DNA from: Bacteroides sp. 519
GTDB lineage: Bacteria; Bacteroidota; Bacteroidia; Bacteroidales; Bacteroidaceae
Direction of reading: 5' to 3'
Length of the DNA stretch: 35,239 nucleotides
Assembly (NCBI RefSeq): GCF_010500955.1
Contig: NZ_QVMJ01000028.1
Span: 1 to 35,239 of the forward strand
The position numbers and the translations under genes are program-made. Every line of letters starts with the position of its first letter. Position 1 is the first letter of the stretch. Positions 7,456 through 16,532 of the stretch are shown in pieces. The notes beneath the pieces were generated by a model. It had not been told where the DNA came from, did not search any database, and worked only from the letters and a program-made list of their open reading frames with translations.

Positions 7456-8688
7456 TTAGCTAATCCATTTTTTTATGCGCTTCATAGCCTCTATACAATT
7501 ATCTTGATTGCCAAAAGCAGTTAGCCTGATGTAGCCTTCTCCACTTGGACCGAAACCAACACCGGGAGTACCTACTACATTTGCTTCGTAAAGCAATTTA
7601 TCGAAGAAACGCCATGAGCTGGTTTCTTTGGGCGTTTTTACCCATAAGTAAGGAGCATTAACTCCGCCATAAACATCTAATCCGGCATTTTCCAGTCCCT
7701 CTTTCATAATTTTGGCATTTGCCATATAATAATCAATCGTTTTCTTTATCTGTCTTTTTCCATCAGGGGTATACGTTGCTTCTGCTGCCCGTTGGGTGAT
7801 ATATGATGCTCCGTTGAATCTTCTGGTTTGCCGGCGGTTCCAAAGCGGATTCAATGGAATGCGTTCTCCATCTAATCTGGCAGCAGTTAATTCTTTGGGA
7901 ACTACAGTATATCCGCAACGTATACCAGTAAAACCGGCAGTTTTAGAGAAACTTCGGAACTCGATAGCGCATTTCTTTGCACCTCTAATCTCATAAATAG
8001 AATGTGGTATGTTGGGCTCTTGTATGTATGCTTCGTAAGCAGCATCAAACAAAATCAGGGTGTCATTGCGAAGTGCATAATCCACCCATTGCTTCAATTG
8101 ATCTTTGGTTAAGGTTGTACCAGTAGGATTGTTTGGATAACACAGATAAAGCATATCAATTCGTTTTTCGGGTATCTGAGGAACGAAATTGTTTTCGCTG
8201 GTACATGGTATATAAATTACATTGCTCCATTTTCCGTCTTCTCCCAATTCACCGGATCTGCCGTTTGTAACATTGCTGTCAATGTAAACAGGATATATGG
8301 GGTCGGTTACTCCGATAGAGTTATCGTGGCGCAAAATGTCGCCAATGTTTCCGGTGTCGCTTTTAGAACCATCGCTTACAAATATTTCACTATTGCTGAA
8401 CTGAATGCCACGGGCTGCATAATCATTTTTTATAATAGCTTCAATCAAAAAATCATATCCCTGTTCCGGTCCATATCCGCGAAATGTGGAAGCATCGGCC
8501 ATTTCATCAACTGCTTTGTGCATAGCTTCAATTACTACTGGTGGTAGTGGTTGGGTAACATCGCCAATTTCAAGTCTTATTAAATCGGCTTTAGGATGCG
8601 TTACTTTAAAAGTATTAATCTTCTTTGCAACATCGGGGAACAGATAACTGTCGGGTAATTTGAGAAAATGTTCGTTAACTAATGCCAT
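7456..8688 (-). CDS. dapL: LL-diaminopimelate aminotransferase
   Basis: DapL converts tetrahydrodipicolinate directly to LL-diaminopimelate with glutamate as amino donor, a one-step route to the cross-linking residue of peptidoglycan and to lysine. The 410-residue fold-type-I PLP enzyme shows IRLEIGDVTQPLPP (37-50), YPNNPTGT (184-191), FDAAYEAYI (214-222) and the PLP lysine in SFSKTAGFTGIRCGY (Lys about 249). It is divergent from the TonB gene with a candidate -7 box at 8722-8729. Identification is secure. Confidence 0.96.
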   Translation of the reverse strand: MALVNEHFLKLPDSYLFPDVAKKINTFKVTHPKADLIRLEIGDVTQPLPPVVIEAMHKAVDEMADASTFRGYGPEQGYDFLIEAIIKNDYAARGIQFSNSEIFVSDGSKSDTGNIGDILRHDNSIGVTDPIYPVYIDSNVTNGRSGELGEDGKWSNVIYIPCTSENNFVPQIPEKRIDMLYLCYPNNPTGTTLTKDQLKQWVDYALRNDTLILFDAAYEAYIQEPNIPHSIYEIRGAKKCAIEFRSFSKTAGFTGIRCGYTVVPKELTAARLDGERIPLNPLWNRRQTRRFNGASYITQRAAEATYTPDGKRQIKKTIDYYMANAKIMKEGLENAGLDVYGGVNAPYLWVKTPKETSSWRFFDKLLYEANVVGTPGVGFGPSGEGYIRLTAFGNQDNCIEAMKRIKKWIS

Positions 8689-8721
8689 TGGTTTGCTCTT
8701 TCTTTTAGTTCAATTGCGGTG

Positions 8722-8729
8722 CAAAAATA
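8722..8729 (-). promoter_or_regulatory. Candidate -7 box for dapL
   Basis: The minus strand reads TATTTTTG, an exact TAnnTTTG match, about 33 bases upstream of the dapL start. The -33 region reads CATT rather than TTTG. Confidence 0.45.
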
Positions 8730-8830
8730 ATGAAATAGGTTGGTTTTAATGATTGTAAGTAATGCAAAGTCTGGATTTTTTTCTACATTTACAAGCTCTT
8801 TCAGGAGTTATTGCTTTGCTGAGAAGTATT

Positions 8831-9544
8831 ATGGAGATTAAGAAATCGAAAAAAGCCGAGCTTGAAAGCCGTAAAACCACCTGGTATGCCATGGGGTTTA
8901 TTGTGGTGCTTGCTTTTGTTTTTATTATACTTGAATGGAGTGGGTATGATAATAACAAAACAACGGTGTCGTTGATGAGCGAACCGGATATTGAAATGGA
9001 ATTATTACCTATTATTATTCCCGACGAACCTTTGCCGCCTCCACCTCCGCCTCCAACTGATGCGGAAGTTTTAAACATTATACTTCGAACAGATGAGCAT
9101 TCGACCGAAGGAAGCGGACTGCTTGAATTATCGGATGAAGAACTTGAGCTTGAAGAACTTCTGCAAATTCGTTATATTCCTCTTATAATGGATGAGGAAG
9201 AAGATACACATGGAGATCCGAATGGATATCCAGTTGAGATTGCGCCTCAGTATCCGGGAGGATATAAAGCGTTAATGCAATTCCTGAATACCAATATCAG
9301 GTATCCGCAACGAGCCAAAGAAGAAGGAATTCAAGGCAGGGTAATCGTTCAATTTGTTATACAGAAAGATGGTTCTGTTGGCAATGTTAAACTAATCAGA
9401 GGGATTGACGCTGATTTGGATAAAGAAGCATTGCGAATCGTAAATTTAATGCCCAAATGGACTCCGGGTAGGCAAATGGGCAGGGCTGTAAAAGTAAGTT
9501 ATATTTTACCTGTGATGTTTAAGCTAAAAGGAATGTTTAATTAG
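8831..9544 (+). CDS. TonB family energy transducer
   Basis: From the ATG at 8831 this is 237 residues, beginning MEIKKSKKAELESRKTTWY, the usual opening of Bacteroidetes TonB proteins. An inner-membrane helix (about 20-37) is followed by a periplasmic spacer with PLPPPPPPP (about 65-75), an acidic stretch, and a TonB C-terminal domain (FPGG-like YPGGYKALMQFL, GRVIVQFVIQKDGSV, PKWTPG). TonB transmits ExbBD-derived energy to outer-membrane transporters. The frame is open 23 codons further upstream, but that segment lacks family similarity. The stop overlaps the convergent phosphoesterase gene by 4 bases, so there is no terminator between them. Confidence 0.92.
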   Translation: MEIKKSKKAELESRKTTWYAMGFIVVLAFVFIILEWSGYDNNKTTVSLMSEPDIEMELLPIIIPDEPLPPPPPPPTDAEVLNIILRTDEHSTEGSGLLELSDEELELEELLQIRYIPLIMDEEEDTHGDPNGYPVEIAPQYPGGYKALMQFLNTNIRYPQRAKEEGIQGRVIVQFVIQKDGSVGNVKLIRGIDADLDKEALRIVNLMPKWTPGRQMGRAVKVSYILPVMFKLKGMFN

Positions 9545-10641
9545 TATTTCAGATTGATAACTGCATACTCTGATTGGCTATTGATACGGAATTTACCACC
9601 CCAAATACCAATACCCGAGCTAACATAAATATGGCTGTTTCCTTTTTGAAGATAACCATGCGATTTTTCGTAGATGGCATCGGTTATCCATGAAATGGGC
9701 CATACCTGTCCACGATGTGTATGCCCGGATACTTGTAAATCCACTTCGTTCTTTTCTACCTCTTCCAGGTTGTATGGTTGATGATCCAGCATAATGATGG
9801 GTTTGGAACGGTCAATAGATTGCACAAGTTCGGATGTTGCTTTTCTTTCGTTCGAAGCGCGATCGTCGCGACCAACAATATAAAAACTGTTGTCTACTAA
9901 ATGTGCTGAATCTTTCAACAGAACAACACCGGCTTCTTTCAGGAATTCCATACTTTCTTTATAGCCGGATATATATTCATGGTTACCCATGCAAGCATAA
10001 ATTCCATATTTGGATTTAAGTTTCCGAAATGTTTCTTCCATGTGTTGTTGGCGAACAGGTAATAAACTATTATCTATTATATCACCCGCCATTAGTATAA
10101 TGTCTGGGTTTTCTTTGTTAATCAGTTCTACCCAACCCTCAAACTCTTTTTTTCCTATACTGTATCCTAAATGCAAATCGCTTATTGCTACAATTTTTAA
10201 AGTCGATCCGGATGTGGTTGGCTTGTTTAAAGTGATATCTAATTCTACACGGTTTTTATTTTCATATTTAATATACCCCAATATCATTATAATAGCAACA
10301 AGCCCCGTAACAGAGAAAAATCCTGTCCAGCTTGCCGAAAGATATTGCTGTATTGGAAAGATATGTGTAACCCGTATTAAATCGACCAGCAACAACACCA
10401 TCAATAAATAAATGAATATAAAGAACCAAGATGTACCGATTTTATAAATGGCTGATAAGAAAGTGAACGAAAAGCTATCTCTTGCCAGGAAAAAGAGGAA
10501 TATACAACCAACCAATGCCACTGCAAGTACTATTAATGCTACTTTTCCCCACATAAGGGGCATCATTTTGCACAAGCGATAGAAAACATACACATTAGCC
10601 CCCAGAACAAAAGTGAGCATTAATAAAAAGAAGAGTTTCAT
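9541..10641 (-). CDS. Membrane-anchored metallophosphoesterase (calcineurin-like)
   Basis: From the start at 10641 the protein has 366 residues. Four hydrophobic helices fill about residues 1-125. The calcineurin-like domain follows with all dimetal motifs: SDLHLG (Asp 155, His 157), GDIIDN (Asp 187), GNHE (Asn 220, His 221), the later LDHQP His (about 287) and GHTHRGQVWP (His 307 and 309). This architecture is seen in YkuE/YaeI-type membrane phosphoesterases; the substrate is unknown. A start at 10668 (MFAENSN) is possible but adds nine polar residues. A paralogue of the same layout lies at 31842-33014. Confidence 0.88.
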   Translation of the reverse strand: MKLFFLLMLTFVLGANVYVFYRLCKMMPLMWGKVALIVLAVALVGCIFLFFLARDSFSFTFLSAIYKIGTSWFFIFIYLLMVLLLVDLIRVTHIFPIQQYLSASWTGFFSVTGLVAIIMILGYIKYENKNRVELDITLNKPTTSGSTLKIVAISDLHLGYSIGKKEFEGWVELINKENPDIILMAGDIIDNSLLPVRQQHMEETFRKLKSKYGIYACMGNHEYISGYKESMEFLKEAGVVLLKDSAHLVDNSFYIVGRDDRASNERKATSELVQSIDRSKPIIMLDHQPYNLEEVEKNEVDLQVSGHTHRGQVWPISWITDAIYEKSHGYLQKGNSHIYVSSGIGIWGGKFRINSQSEYAVINLKY

Positions 10642-10851
10642 GTTGATATTTGAGTTTTCGGCAAACATAAGAAAACTTTTATTAACTCTGGAGTTTTATT
10701 ACTGTATATTAACTAAATGCAGCTGATAAGTGGATGTTTATTATACATTAAAATTAACTTAATACGCTAATCTTATTAAGTGCTGTTATAAATGATTGTA
10801 TTAAGTTACAAAAGTTGGTATATAAACGTCACTATCTTACATTTGTAATGT

Positions 10852-10921
10852 GTTTTTTCATAGTATTAGATTTAAGGTTTAACAAAAAAGATTGGCTGCT
10901 CGGGAGAGTGGCCTTTTTTTT
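10852..10921 (+). ncRNA. Possible small RNA upstream of the AAA ATPase gene
   Basis: A promoter-like pair, TTGG (10815-10818) and TACATTTG (10838-10845) with 19 bases between, precedes about 70 bases that end in a hairpin with flanking A and T runs (10883-10920). The next gene has its own promoter after this. There is no upstream gene on this strand that the terminator could serve. I do not recognise the RNA as a known family. Confidence 0.25.
10883..10920 (+). terminator. Weak terminator-like hairpin
   Basis: AAAAAAG...GGC-tg-CTC-ggga-GAG-t-GCC followed by eight T residues can fold as an A-run/T-run-flanked stem. The stem is interrupted, so the call is tentative. Confidence 0.35.
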
Positions 10922-10937
10922 ATTTTGCTATCTCCAC

Positions 10938-10968
10938 TTTGCAATTTACAAAAAAGATGTTATCTTTG
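10938..10968 (+). promoter_or_regulatory. Promoter of the AAA ATPase gene
   Basis: TTTG at 10938-10941 and TATCTTTG at 10961-10968 are separated by 19 bases, the full Bacteroidetes primary promoter. The box ends 21 bases before the ATG at 10990, which also decides that start over upstream in-frame codons. Confidence 0.75.
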
Positions 10969-10989
10969 CCAACCGTAAAAACCTGCAAT

Positions 10990-12168
10990 ATGGAAGCATT
11001 CTATCGCACACACTCATACCTTGTTGATCATACCAATGCACCTGTTCGCCGTGATCTTATGGATGAAATTGATTGGAACGATCGCCTCATAGGTATCAAA
11101 GGAACACGTGGTGTAGGAAAAACGACTTTTTTACTTCAATATGCTAAAGAGAAATTTGGCGTAGACCGTTCATGTTTGTTTATAAATATGAATAATTTCT
11201 ATTTCTCTAATAATTCCATTGTTGATTTTGCCGGTGAGTTTGTACGAAGAGGAGGGAAAGTGCTGTTAATCGACCAGGTTTTTAAATACTCGGATTGGAG
11301 TCAGGAACTGCGCACTTGTTATGATAAATATCCTGAACTAAAAATTGTTTTCACCGGATCGTCTGTGATGAGGTTAAAGGAAGAGAACCTGGAACTACGA
11401 GACATTGTTAAGAGTTACAACCTGCGTGGCTTTTCTTTCCGCGAGTTTCTTAATCTGCAAACCGATATGAAATTCCGTGCCTACTCTCTCGATGAGATAC
11501 TCCAAAATCATGAAGCCATAGCAAAAGGGATATTAAGCAAGGTACAACCACTGAACTATTTTCAGGATTACCTGCATCACGGGTTTTATCCGTTTTTTCT
11601 TGAGAAACGTAATTTCTCGGAGAATCTACTGAAAACCATGAACATGATGATTGAAGTAGATATTCTGGTTCTGAAACAGATTGAGCTTAAGTACCTCTCT
11701 AAAATAAAGAAACTGTTTTATCTTTTGGCGGTGAATGGCCCCAAAGCTCCCAATGTGAGTCAGTTGGCTATAGATATTCAAACATCGCGGGCAACAGTTA
11801 TGAATTATATTAAATACCTGGCCGATGCCCGTTTAATCAATATGATTTATCCTGTAGGCGAAGAGTTTCCTAAAAAGCCGGCAAAGGTAATGATGCACAA
11901 CTCGAACTTAATGTACACCATATATCCTGCTATTGTTGACGAACAGGATGTGCTCGATACCTTTTTCCTGAATACAATGTATAAAGATCATAAGTTATAT
12001 AAAGGAGATAAAAATTCATCGTTCCTTGTGAACAATGATATGCCTTTTAAAATTAGTGCAAATACACAACGGTTAAAAGTAAATCCGGAAGTGACATATG
12101 CTATACATCAAATGGAAATAGGAAAAGAAAACCAGATTCCTTTATGGCTATTCGGGTTTTTATATTAA
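10990..12168 (+). CDS. AAA ATPase with C-terminal DUF4143-like domain
   Basis: From the ATG at 10990 this is 392 residues. The AAA domain shows Walker A GTRGVGKTT (38-46), a Walker B-like VLLIDQV (Asp about 95) and FTGSSVMRLKE as a sensor segment (121-131). The second half contains a winged-helix-like stretch (VSQLAIDIQTSRATVMNYIKYL) and resembles DUF4143. This architecture is common in Bacteroidetes and archaea; its function is not established, with toxin-antitoxin or DNA-related roles proposed. It stands just upstream of nifJ, separated by a 40-base-pair perfect hairpin, so co-transcription is doubtful. The Walker B acidic pair is D-Q rather than D-E, as in many of these ATPases. Confidence 0.85.
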   Translation: MEAFYRTHSYLVDHTNAPVRRDLMDEIDWNDRLIGIKGTRGVGKTTFLLQYAKEKFGVDRSCLFINMNNFYFSNNSIVDFAGEFVRRGGKVLLIDQVFKYSDWSQELRTCYDKYPELKIVFTGSSVMRLKEENLELRDIVKSYNLRGFSFREFLNLQTDMKFRAYSLDEILQNHEAIAKGILSKVQPLNYFQDYLHHGFYPFFLEKRNFSENLLKTMNMMIEVDILVLKQIELKYLSKIKKLFYLLAVNGPKAPNVSQLAIDIQTSRATVMNYIKYLADARLINMIYPVGEEFPKKPAKVMMHNSNLMYTIYPAIVDEQDVLDTFFLNTMYKDHKLYKGDKNSSFLVNNDMPFKISANTQRLKVNPEVTYAIHQMEIGKENQIPLWLFGFLY

Positions 12169-12187
12169 AGATTTGGTGATATTATCG

Positions 12188-12293
12188 TCCTCCTCCGCCC
12201 TTTGGGCACCTCCTCCAAAGGAGGATAGGCTGCGCTATAGATCGTCCGCATGGTATCCTCCTTTGGAGGAGGTGCCCAAAGGGCGGAGGAGGA
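12188..12293. repeat. Hairpin H5: perfect 40-base-pair arms, CCGCATGG apex
   Basis: Bases 12188-12227 and 12254-12293 are exact reverse complements over 40 positions. The arms are built from CCTCC / GGAGG and GGGC / GCCC words. The 26-base loop (12228-12253) ends in CCGCATGG (12246-12253). It lies between the AAA ATPase gene and nifJ. A perfect 40-base arm in both halves implies recent origin or active homogenisation, since drift would have introduced mismatches. Confidence 0.95.
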
Positions 12294-12356
12294 TGTATTA
12301 TTCTTAATAAAAATTTATATATAAATAAGAGAATCTTTACTTTTAAATATTTAATT

Positions 12357-15300
12357 ATGACTAAACAGAAGAAATTCCTTACTTGTGATGGAAATCAGGC
12401 TGCGGCGCATATCTCGTATATGTTCTCCGAAGTAGCTGCTATTTATCCTATCACTCCATCTTCGACTATGGCCGAGTACGTAGACGAATGGGCAGCCAAA
12501 GGACGTAAAAACATCTTTGGCGAAACAGTTCTGGTACAAGAAATGCAATCGGAAGCGGGTGCTGCTGGTGCTCTCCACGGTTCATTACAAGCCGGAGCAT
12601 TAACCACAACATATACAGCTTCTCAGGGTCTTTTATTGATGATCCCTAACATGTATAAAATTGCAGGTGAGTTATTGCCTTGTGTATTCCATGTGTCTGC
12701 ACGTGCATTAGCATCGCATGCTTTATCTATCTTTGGCGACCATCAGGACGTTATGGCTACCCGCCAAACAGGTTTTGCTATGTTGGCCGAAGGATCAGTA
12801 CAAGAAGTTATGGACCTTGCTGCTGTAGCGCACCTTGCTACATTGAAAGCACGCGTTCCTTTTGTGAATTTCTTTGATGGTTTCCGTACTTCACACGAAA
12901 TCCAGAAGATTGAATCATTAGAAAACGAAGATCTTGCACACCTTATTGATCAGGAAGCTTTGGCCGAATTCCGTGCACGTGCACTGAATCCGGGTGCTCC
13001 TGTTGCCCGTGGTATGGCCGAAAACCCAGACGTTTACTTCCAACACAGAGAATCGTGCAACAGATATTACGATGCTGTTCCTGCTATTGTTGAAGAATAC
13101 ATGAACGAACTGTCGGCTATTACAGGACGTAAATATGGCTTATTCGATTATTACGGAGCCGAAGATGCCGACCGTGTAATTATTGCTATGGGTTCTGTAA
13201 CCGAAGCAGCCCGCGAAGCTATCGACCACATGGTTGAACAAGGCGAAAAAGTTGGTTTGGTTGCTGTACACTTGTACCGTCCATTCTCTGCTAAACACTT
13301 CTTGGCTGCGGTGCCAAAAACAGCTAAACGTATTGCTGTTCTTGACAGAACTAAAGAACCGGGTGCAAACGGAGAACCTCTTTACTTGGATGTAAAAGAC
13401 TGTTTCTATGGTGCTGCCGATACTCCTGTTGTAGTGGGTGGTCGCTATGGTCTTTCTTCAAAAGATACAACTCCTGCACAAATTATTTCGGTGTTCGAAA
13501 ATCTTGCATTGCCCGAACCAAAGAATCACTTTACTATTGGTATTGTTGATGATGTTACCTTTACATCTCTTCCTCAGAAAGAAGAAATAGCTTTGGGTGG
13601 CGACGGAATGTTCGAAGCTAAATTCTATGGTTTAGGTGCTGATGGTACTGTAGGTGCCAACAAAAACTCAATCAAGATTATTGGTGACAATACCGACAAA
13701 TATTGTCAGGCATACTTCTCGTACGACTCTAAGAAATCGGGTGGATTTACTTGTTCTCACCTTCGTTTTGGTGATACTCCAATCCGTTCTACTTACTTCG
13801 TAAATACTCCTAACTTCGTAGCTTGTCATGTTCAGGCTTACCTCAGAATGTACGATGTTACACGTGGTTTGAAGCAAAACGGAACATTCCTGCTGAATAC
13901 AATCTGGAATGAAGAAGAATTGGCAAAGAATCTGCCTAACAAAGTAAAACGCTATCTGGCACAGAAAAACGTTACTGTTTATTATATGAACGCTACTCAA
14001 ATTGCAATGGAAATTGGTTTGGGTAACCGTACAAATACTATTCTTCAATCGGCATTCTTCCGTATTACAGGTGTTATTCCTGTTGATTTGGCTATTGAAC
14101 AAATGAAGAAGTTCATTGTGAAATCTTACGGAAACAAGGGTGAAGAAATTGTTAACATGAACTATGCTGCTGTTGACCGCGGTGGTGAATACAAGAAACT
14201 GAACGTTGATCCGTCATGGGCTAATCTTGCTGACGACAAAGAGGAAACTAATAACGATCCGGCATTCATTAACGAAGTAGTTCATCCTATCAATGCACAG
14301 GATGGCGACTTGTTGCCAGTATCTAAATTTGTTGGTCGCGAAGATGGTACATGGGATCAGGGAACTGCTCAATACGAAAAACGTGGTGTAGCTGCATTTG
14401 TACCCGAGTGGAATCCAGAAAACTGTATCCAATGTAACAAATGTGCTTATGTTTGTCCTCACGCTTCAATCCGTCCGTTTGTATTGAACGAAGCAGAACA
14501 AGCCGGTGCCAACTTCACTACTCTTAAAACTATTGGTAAACAATTTGATGGTACAACCTTCCGTATTCAGGTTTCTGTACTCGACTGTTTAGGTTGTGGT
14601 AACTGTGCCGATATCTGTCCGGGTAATCCTAAAAAAGGTGGCAAAGCATTAGAGATGAAATCTTTGGAATCTCAACTTGCCGAAGCTAACAACTGGGAAT
14701 ACTGTGTGAAGAATGTTACCAGCAAACAGCATCTTGTTGATGTGAAGAGCAATGTGAAGAACTCACAGTTTGCTACTCCATTGTTCGAGTTCTCGGGAGC
14801 TTGTTCGGGTTGTGGTGAAACTCCTTATGTGAAACTTATCACTCAGTTGTTTGGTGATCGCCAGATGGTTGCAAATGCTACCGGATGTACTTCTATCTAC
14901 TCTGGTTCTGTGCCTTCAACTCCTTATACAATGAACGAAAAAGGACAAGGTCCGGCATGGGCTAACTCATTGTTCGAAGACTTCTGCGAATTTGGTTTAG
15001 GTATGGAGCTTGCCAACGAAAAGATGCGCGAGCGTATTGCTATCCTTATGAACAAGGCTATTGAATCAGAAGCTTGTCCTTCCGAAAGCAAAGAGCTGTA
15101 CAAAGAATGGATTGCAAACATGTTCGATGCTGATAAAACAAAAGAACTTGCCGATAAGATTATCCCTGCTTTAGAAACTACAAAAGATAAATGCGAAATC
15201 TGCAAAGGTATCTACGATCTGAAACAGTATCTTGTTAAACGTTCACAATGGATTATCGGTGGCGACGGTGCTTCTTATGACATCGGTTACGGTGGTCTTG

Positions 15301-15911
15301 ACCATGTAATTGCTTCGGGTAAAGATGTAAATATCCTGGTTCTTGATACCGAGGTTTACTCTAACACAGGTGGACAGTCTTCAAAAGCTACTCCGGTGGG
15401 TGCTATTGCTAAGTTTGCTGCTTCGGGTAAGAGAATCCGCAAGAAAGACCTTGGTATGATGGCAACAACTTACGGTTATGTATATGTAGCTCAGATTGCA
15501 ATGGGTGCCGATCAGGCTCAAACGCTGAAAGCAATCCGCGAAGCCGAAGCATATCCGGGACCATCTTTGATCATTGCTTATGCTCCATGTATCAACCACG
15601 GTTTAAGAGCCGGTATGGGTAAATCGCAAGCTGAAGAAGAAGCTGCTGTTAAGAGCGGTTACTGGCACTTGTGGCGTTACAACCCTGCTTTGGAAGCAGA
15701 AGGTAAAAACCCATTCACCCTTGACTCGAAAGAACCGGATTGGTCACAATTCCAGAACTTCCTGAAAGGCGAAGTACGTTATACTTCTTTATTGAAACAA
15801 TATCCGGCAGAAGCAGGCGAACTGTTCAAAGCTGCCGAGGAAAATGCAAAATGGAGATATAACAATTACAAACGTTTGGCTAACCAATCATGGGGAACTG
15901 ATGCTGAGTAA
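12357..15911 (+). CDS. nifJ: Pyruvate:ferredoxin (flavodoxin) oxidoreductase
   Basis: This single-chain 1184-residue enzyme oxidises pyruvate with CoA to acetyl-CoA, CO2 and reduced ferredoxin, the central step of anaerobic carbon metabolism. The domain order is standard: N-terminal TPP/pyrimidine domain (YPITPSSTMAEY about 27-38), transketolase-C-like domain, gamma domain, and a two-cluster ferredoxin domain with CIQCNKCAYVCPH (about 689) and CLGCGNCADICPG (about 745). Then comes the CSGCGE cysteine pair (about 816) and the TPP-binding GDGASYDIGYGGLDH (about 967) with NTGGQSSKATP. A strong terminator follows at 15933-15961. Identification is secure; the symbol por is also used. Confidence 0.97.
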   Translation: MTKQKKFLTCDGNQAAAHISYMFSEVAAIYPITPSSTMAEYVDEWAAKGRKNIFGETVLVQEMQSEAGAAGALHGSLQAGALTTTYTASQGLLLMIPNMYKIAGELLPCVFHVSARALASHALSIFGDHQDVMATRQTGFAMLAEGSVQEVMDLAAVAHLATLKARVPFVNFFDGFRTSHEIQKIESLENEDLAHLIDQEALAEFRARALNPGAPVARGMAENPDVYFQHRESCNRYYDAVPAIVEEYMNELSAITGRKYGLFDYYGAEDADRVIIAMGSVTEAAREAIDHMVEQGEKVGLVAVHLYRPFSAKHFLAAVPKTAKRIAVLDRTKEPGANGEPLYLDVKDCFYGAADTPVVVGGRYGLSSKDTTPAQIISVFENLALPEPKNHFTIGIVDDVTFTSLPQKEEIALGGDGMFEAKFYGLGADGTVGANKNSIKIIGDNTDKYCQAYFSYDSKKSGGFTCSHLRFGDTPIRSTYFVNTPNFVACHVQAYLRMYDVTRGLKQNGTFLLNTIWNEEELAKNLPNKVKRYLAQKNVTVYYMNATQIAMEIGLGNRTNTILQSAFFRITGVIPVDLAIEQMKKFIVKSYGNKGEEIVNMNYAAVDRGGEYKKLNVDPSWANLADDKEETNNDPAFINEVVHPINAQDGDLLPVSKFVGREDGTWDQGTAQYEKRGVAAFVPEWNPENCIQCNKCAYVCPHASIRPFVLNEAEQAGANFTTLKTIGKQFDGTTFRIQVSVLDCLGCGNCADICPGNPKKGGKALEMKSLESQLAEANNWEYCVKNVTSKQHLVDVKSNVKNSQFATPLFEFSGACSGCGETPYVKLITQLFGDRQMVANATGCTSIYSGSVPSTPYTMNEKGQGPAWANSLFEDFCEFGLGMELANEKMRERIAILMNKAIESEACPSESKELYKEWIANMFDADKTKELADKIIPALETTKDKCEICKGIYDLKQYLVKRSQWIIGGDGASYDIGYGGLDHVIASGKDVNILVLDTEVYSNTGGQSSKATPVGAIAKFAASGKRIRKKDLGMMATTYGYVYVAQIAMGADQAQTLKAIREAEAYPGPSLIIAYAPCINHGLRAGMGKSQAEEEAAVKSGYWHLWRYNPALEAEGKNPFTLDSKEPDWSQFQNFLKGEVRYTSLLKQYPAEAGELFKAAEENAKWRYNNYKRLANQSWGTDAE

Positions 15912-15932
15912 TTTAATTACTTCTATATAAAT

Positions 15933-15961
15933 AAAAAAGCGGCTCATCGCCGCTTTTTTTT
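15933..15961. terminator. Bidirectional intrinsic terminator after nifJ
   Basis: A GCGGC-TCATC-GCCGC stem is flanked by six A residues on the left and eight T residues on the right. It serves nifJ on the plus strand and the convergent lipoprotein gene (ends 15980) on the minus strand. Confidence 0.92.
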
Positions 15962-15979
15962 AATTTGCTATCTTATAGC

Positions 15980-16369
15980 TTATTTTCTTTTGCATCTTAC
16001 TTTATAATTCAAAGCCAGCTCTGCGAAATTCAACTGTATCTCGGCTTGCGTATTACTAAGTTTTAGTATTTTACACTCACCAACTTCTACTCCTTCCATT
16101 GAGCATGTAATTGTTTCACCTTCGATTTCATACGTTCCTCCCAATGGTGTTTCTCCCATTGAAATGGCAAATGTTTTATCAGCATTGAAAGTTGCAGTAA
16201 TACCTTCGAACGTACTTGGAGGATCAATGTATACACCACTTATTTCAACTTTGTCAATCTCCCATGTACCTGTAATCAATGACATATCGATTTTATCATC
16301 GTCGTCCGAACAAGCAGTAAACACCAATAAGCTAAAAAGAACAGGTAACAGGTAAACTAATTTTTTCAT
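15980..16369 (-). CDS. Surface-type lipoprotein, lipocalin-like
   Basis: The 129-residue product has a lipoprotein signal peptide with lipobox FTAC and Cys at about 20. The mature end reads C-S-D-D-D-D, which matches the lipoprotein export signal reported for Bacteroidetes surface lipoproteins, so it probably sits on the outer leaflet facing outward. The body has ITGTWEIDKVEI, TFNADKTFAI and a closing LNYKVRCKRK, the pattern of small lipocalin-like (TGTW) domains. Ligand and role are unknown. It has its own candidate -7 box and no partner gene. Confidence 0.75.
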   Translation of the reverse strand: MKKLVYLLPVLFSLLVFTACSDDDDKIDMSLITGTWEIDKVEISGVYIDPPSTFEGITATFNADKTFAISMGETPLGGTYEIEGETITCSMEGVEVGECKILKLSNTQAEIQLNFAELALNYKVRCKRK

Positions 16370-16401
16370 GTTTTTTATTCGTTATAATTAATAATTCGGC
16401 G

Positions 16402-16409
16402 CAAAAGTA
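16402..16409 (-). promoter_or_regulatory. Candidate -7 box for the lipoprotein gene
   Basis: The minus strand reads TACTTTTG, an exact TAnnTTTG match, about 32 bases upstream of the lipoprotein start. No TTTG is seen at the usual -33 position. Confidence 0.45.
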
Positions 16410-16504
16410 TGCAGAAATAATGGAAAACTGATGCATTAGTCTATCATATTTCAGAATTAATAGTGTATTCAGATTCAGCTATTGTCACTTTCAATATTTT
16501 TTTC

Positions 16505-16512
16505 TAAGTTTA
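16505..16512 (+). promoter_or_regulatory. Possible -7 box for the DUF6493-like gene
   Basis: TAAGTTTA lies 20 bases before the ATG at 16533, with TTGT 19 bases upstream (16482-16485). Both boxes are one base off consensus. If real, it rules out the in-frame starts at 16482 and 16512. Confidence 0.3.
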
Positions 16513-16532
16513 TGCCAGTTATAACAAATACC

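Larger units (their letters stand above)
10642..10989. other. Intergenic region between divergent genes
   Basis: This spacer holds a perfect 8-base inverted repeat (10757-10781, ACTTAATA...TATTAAGT), a promoter-like site at 10815-10845, a terminator-like hairpin near 10883-10920 and the promoter of the AAA ATPase gene (10938-10968). No credible open frame is present. Confidence 0.5.

Noticed and set aside
8762..8830. Upstream in-frame extension of the TonB protein
   Set aside because: The family opening MEIKKSKKAELESRKT begins at 8831, and the extension has no similarity and would place a second hydrophobic stretch before it.
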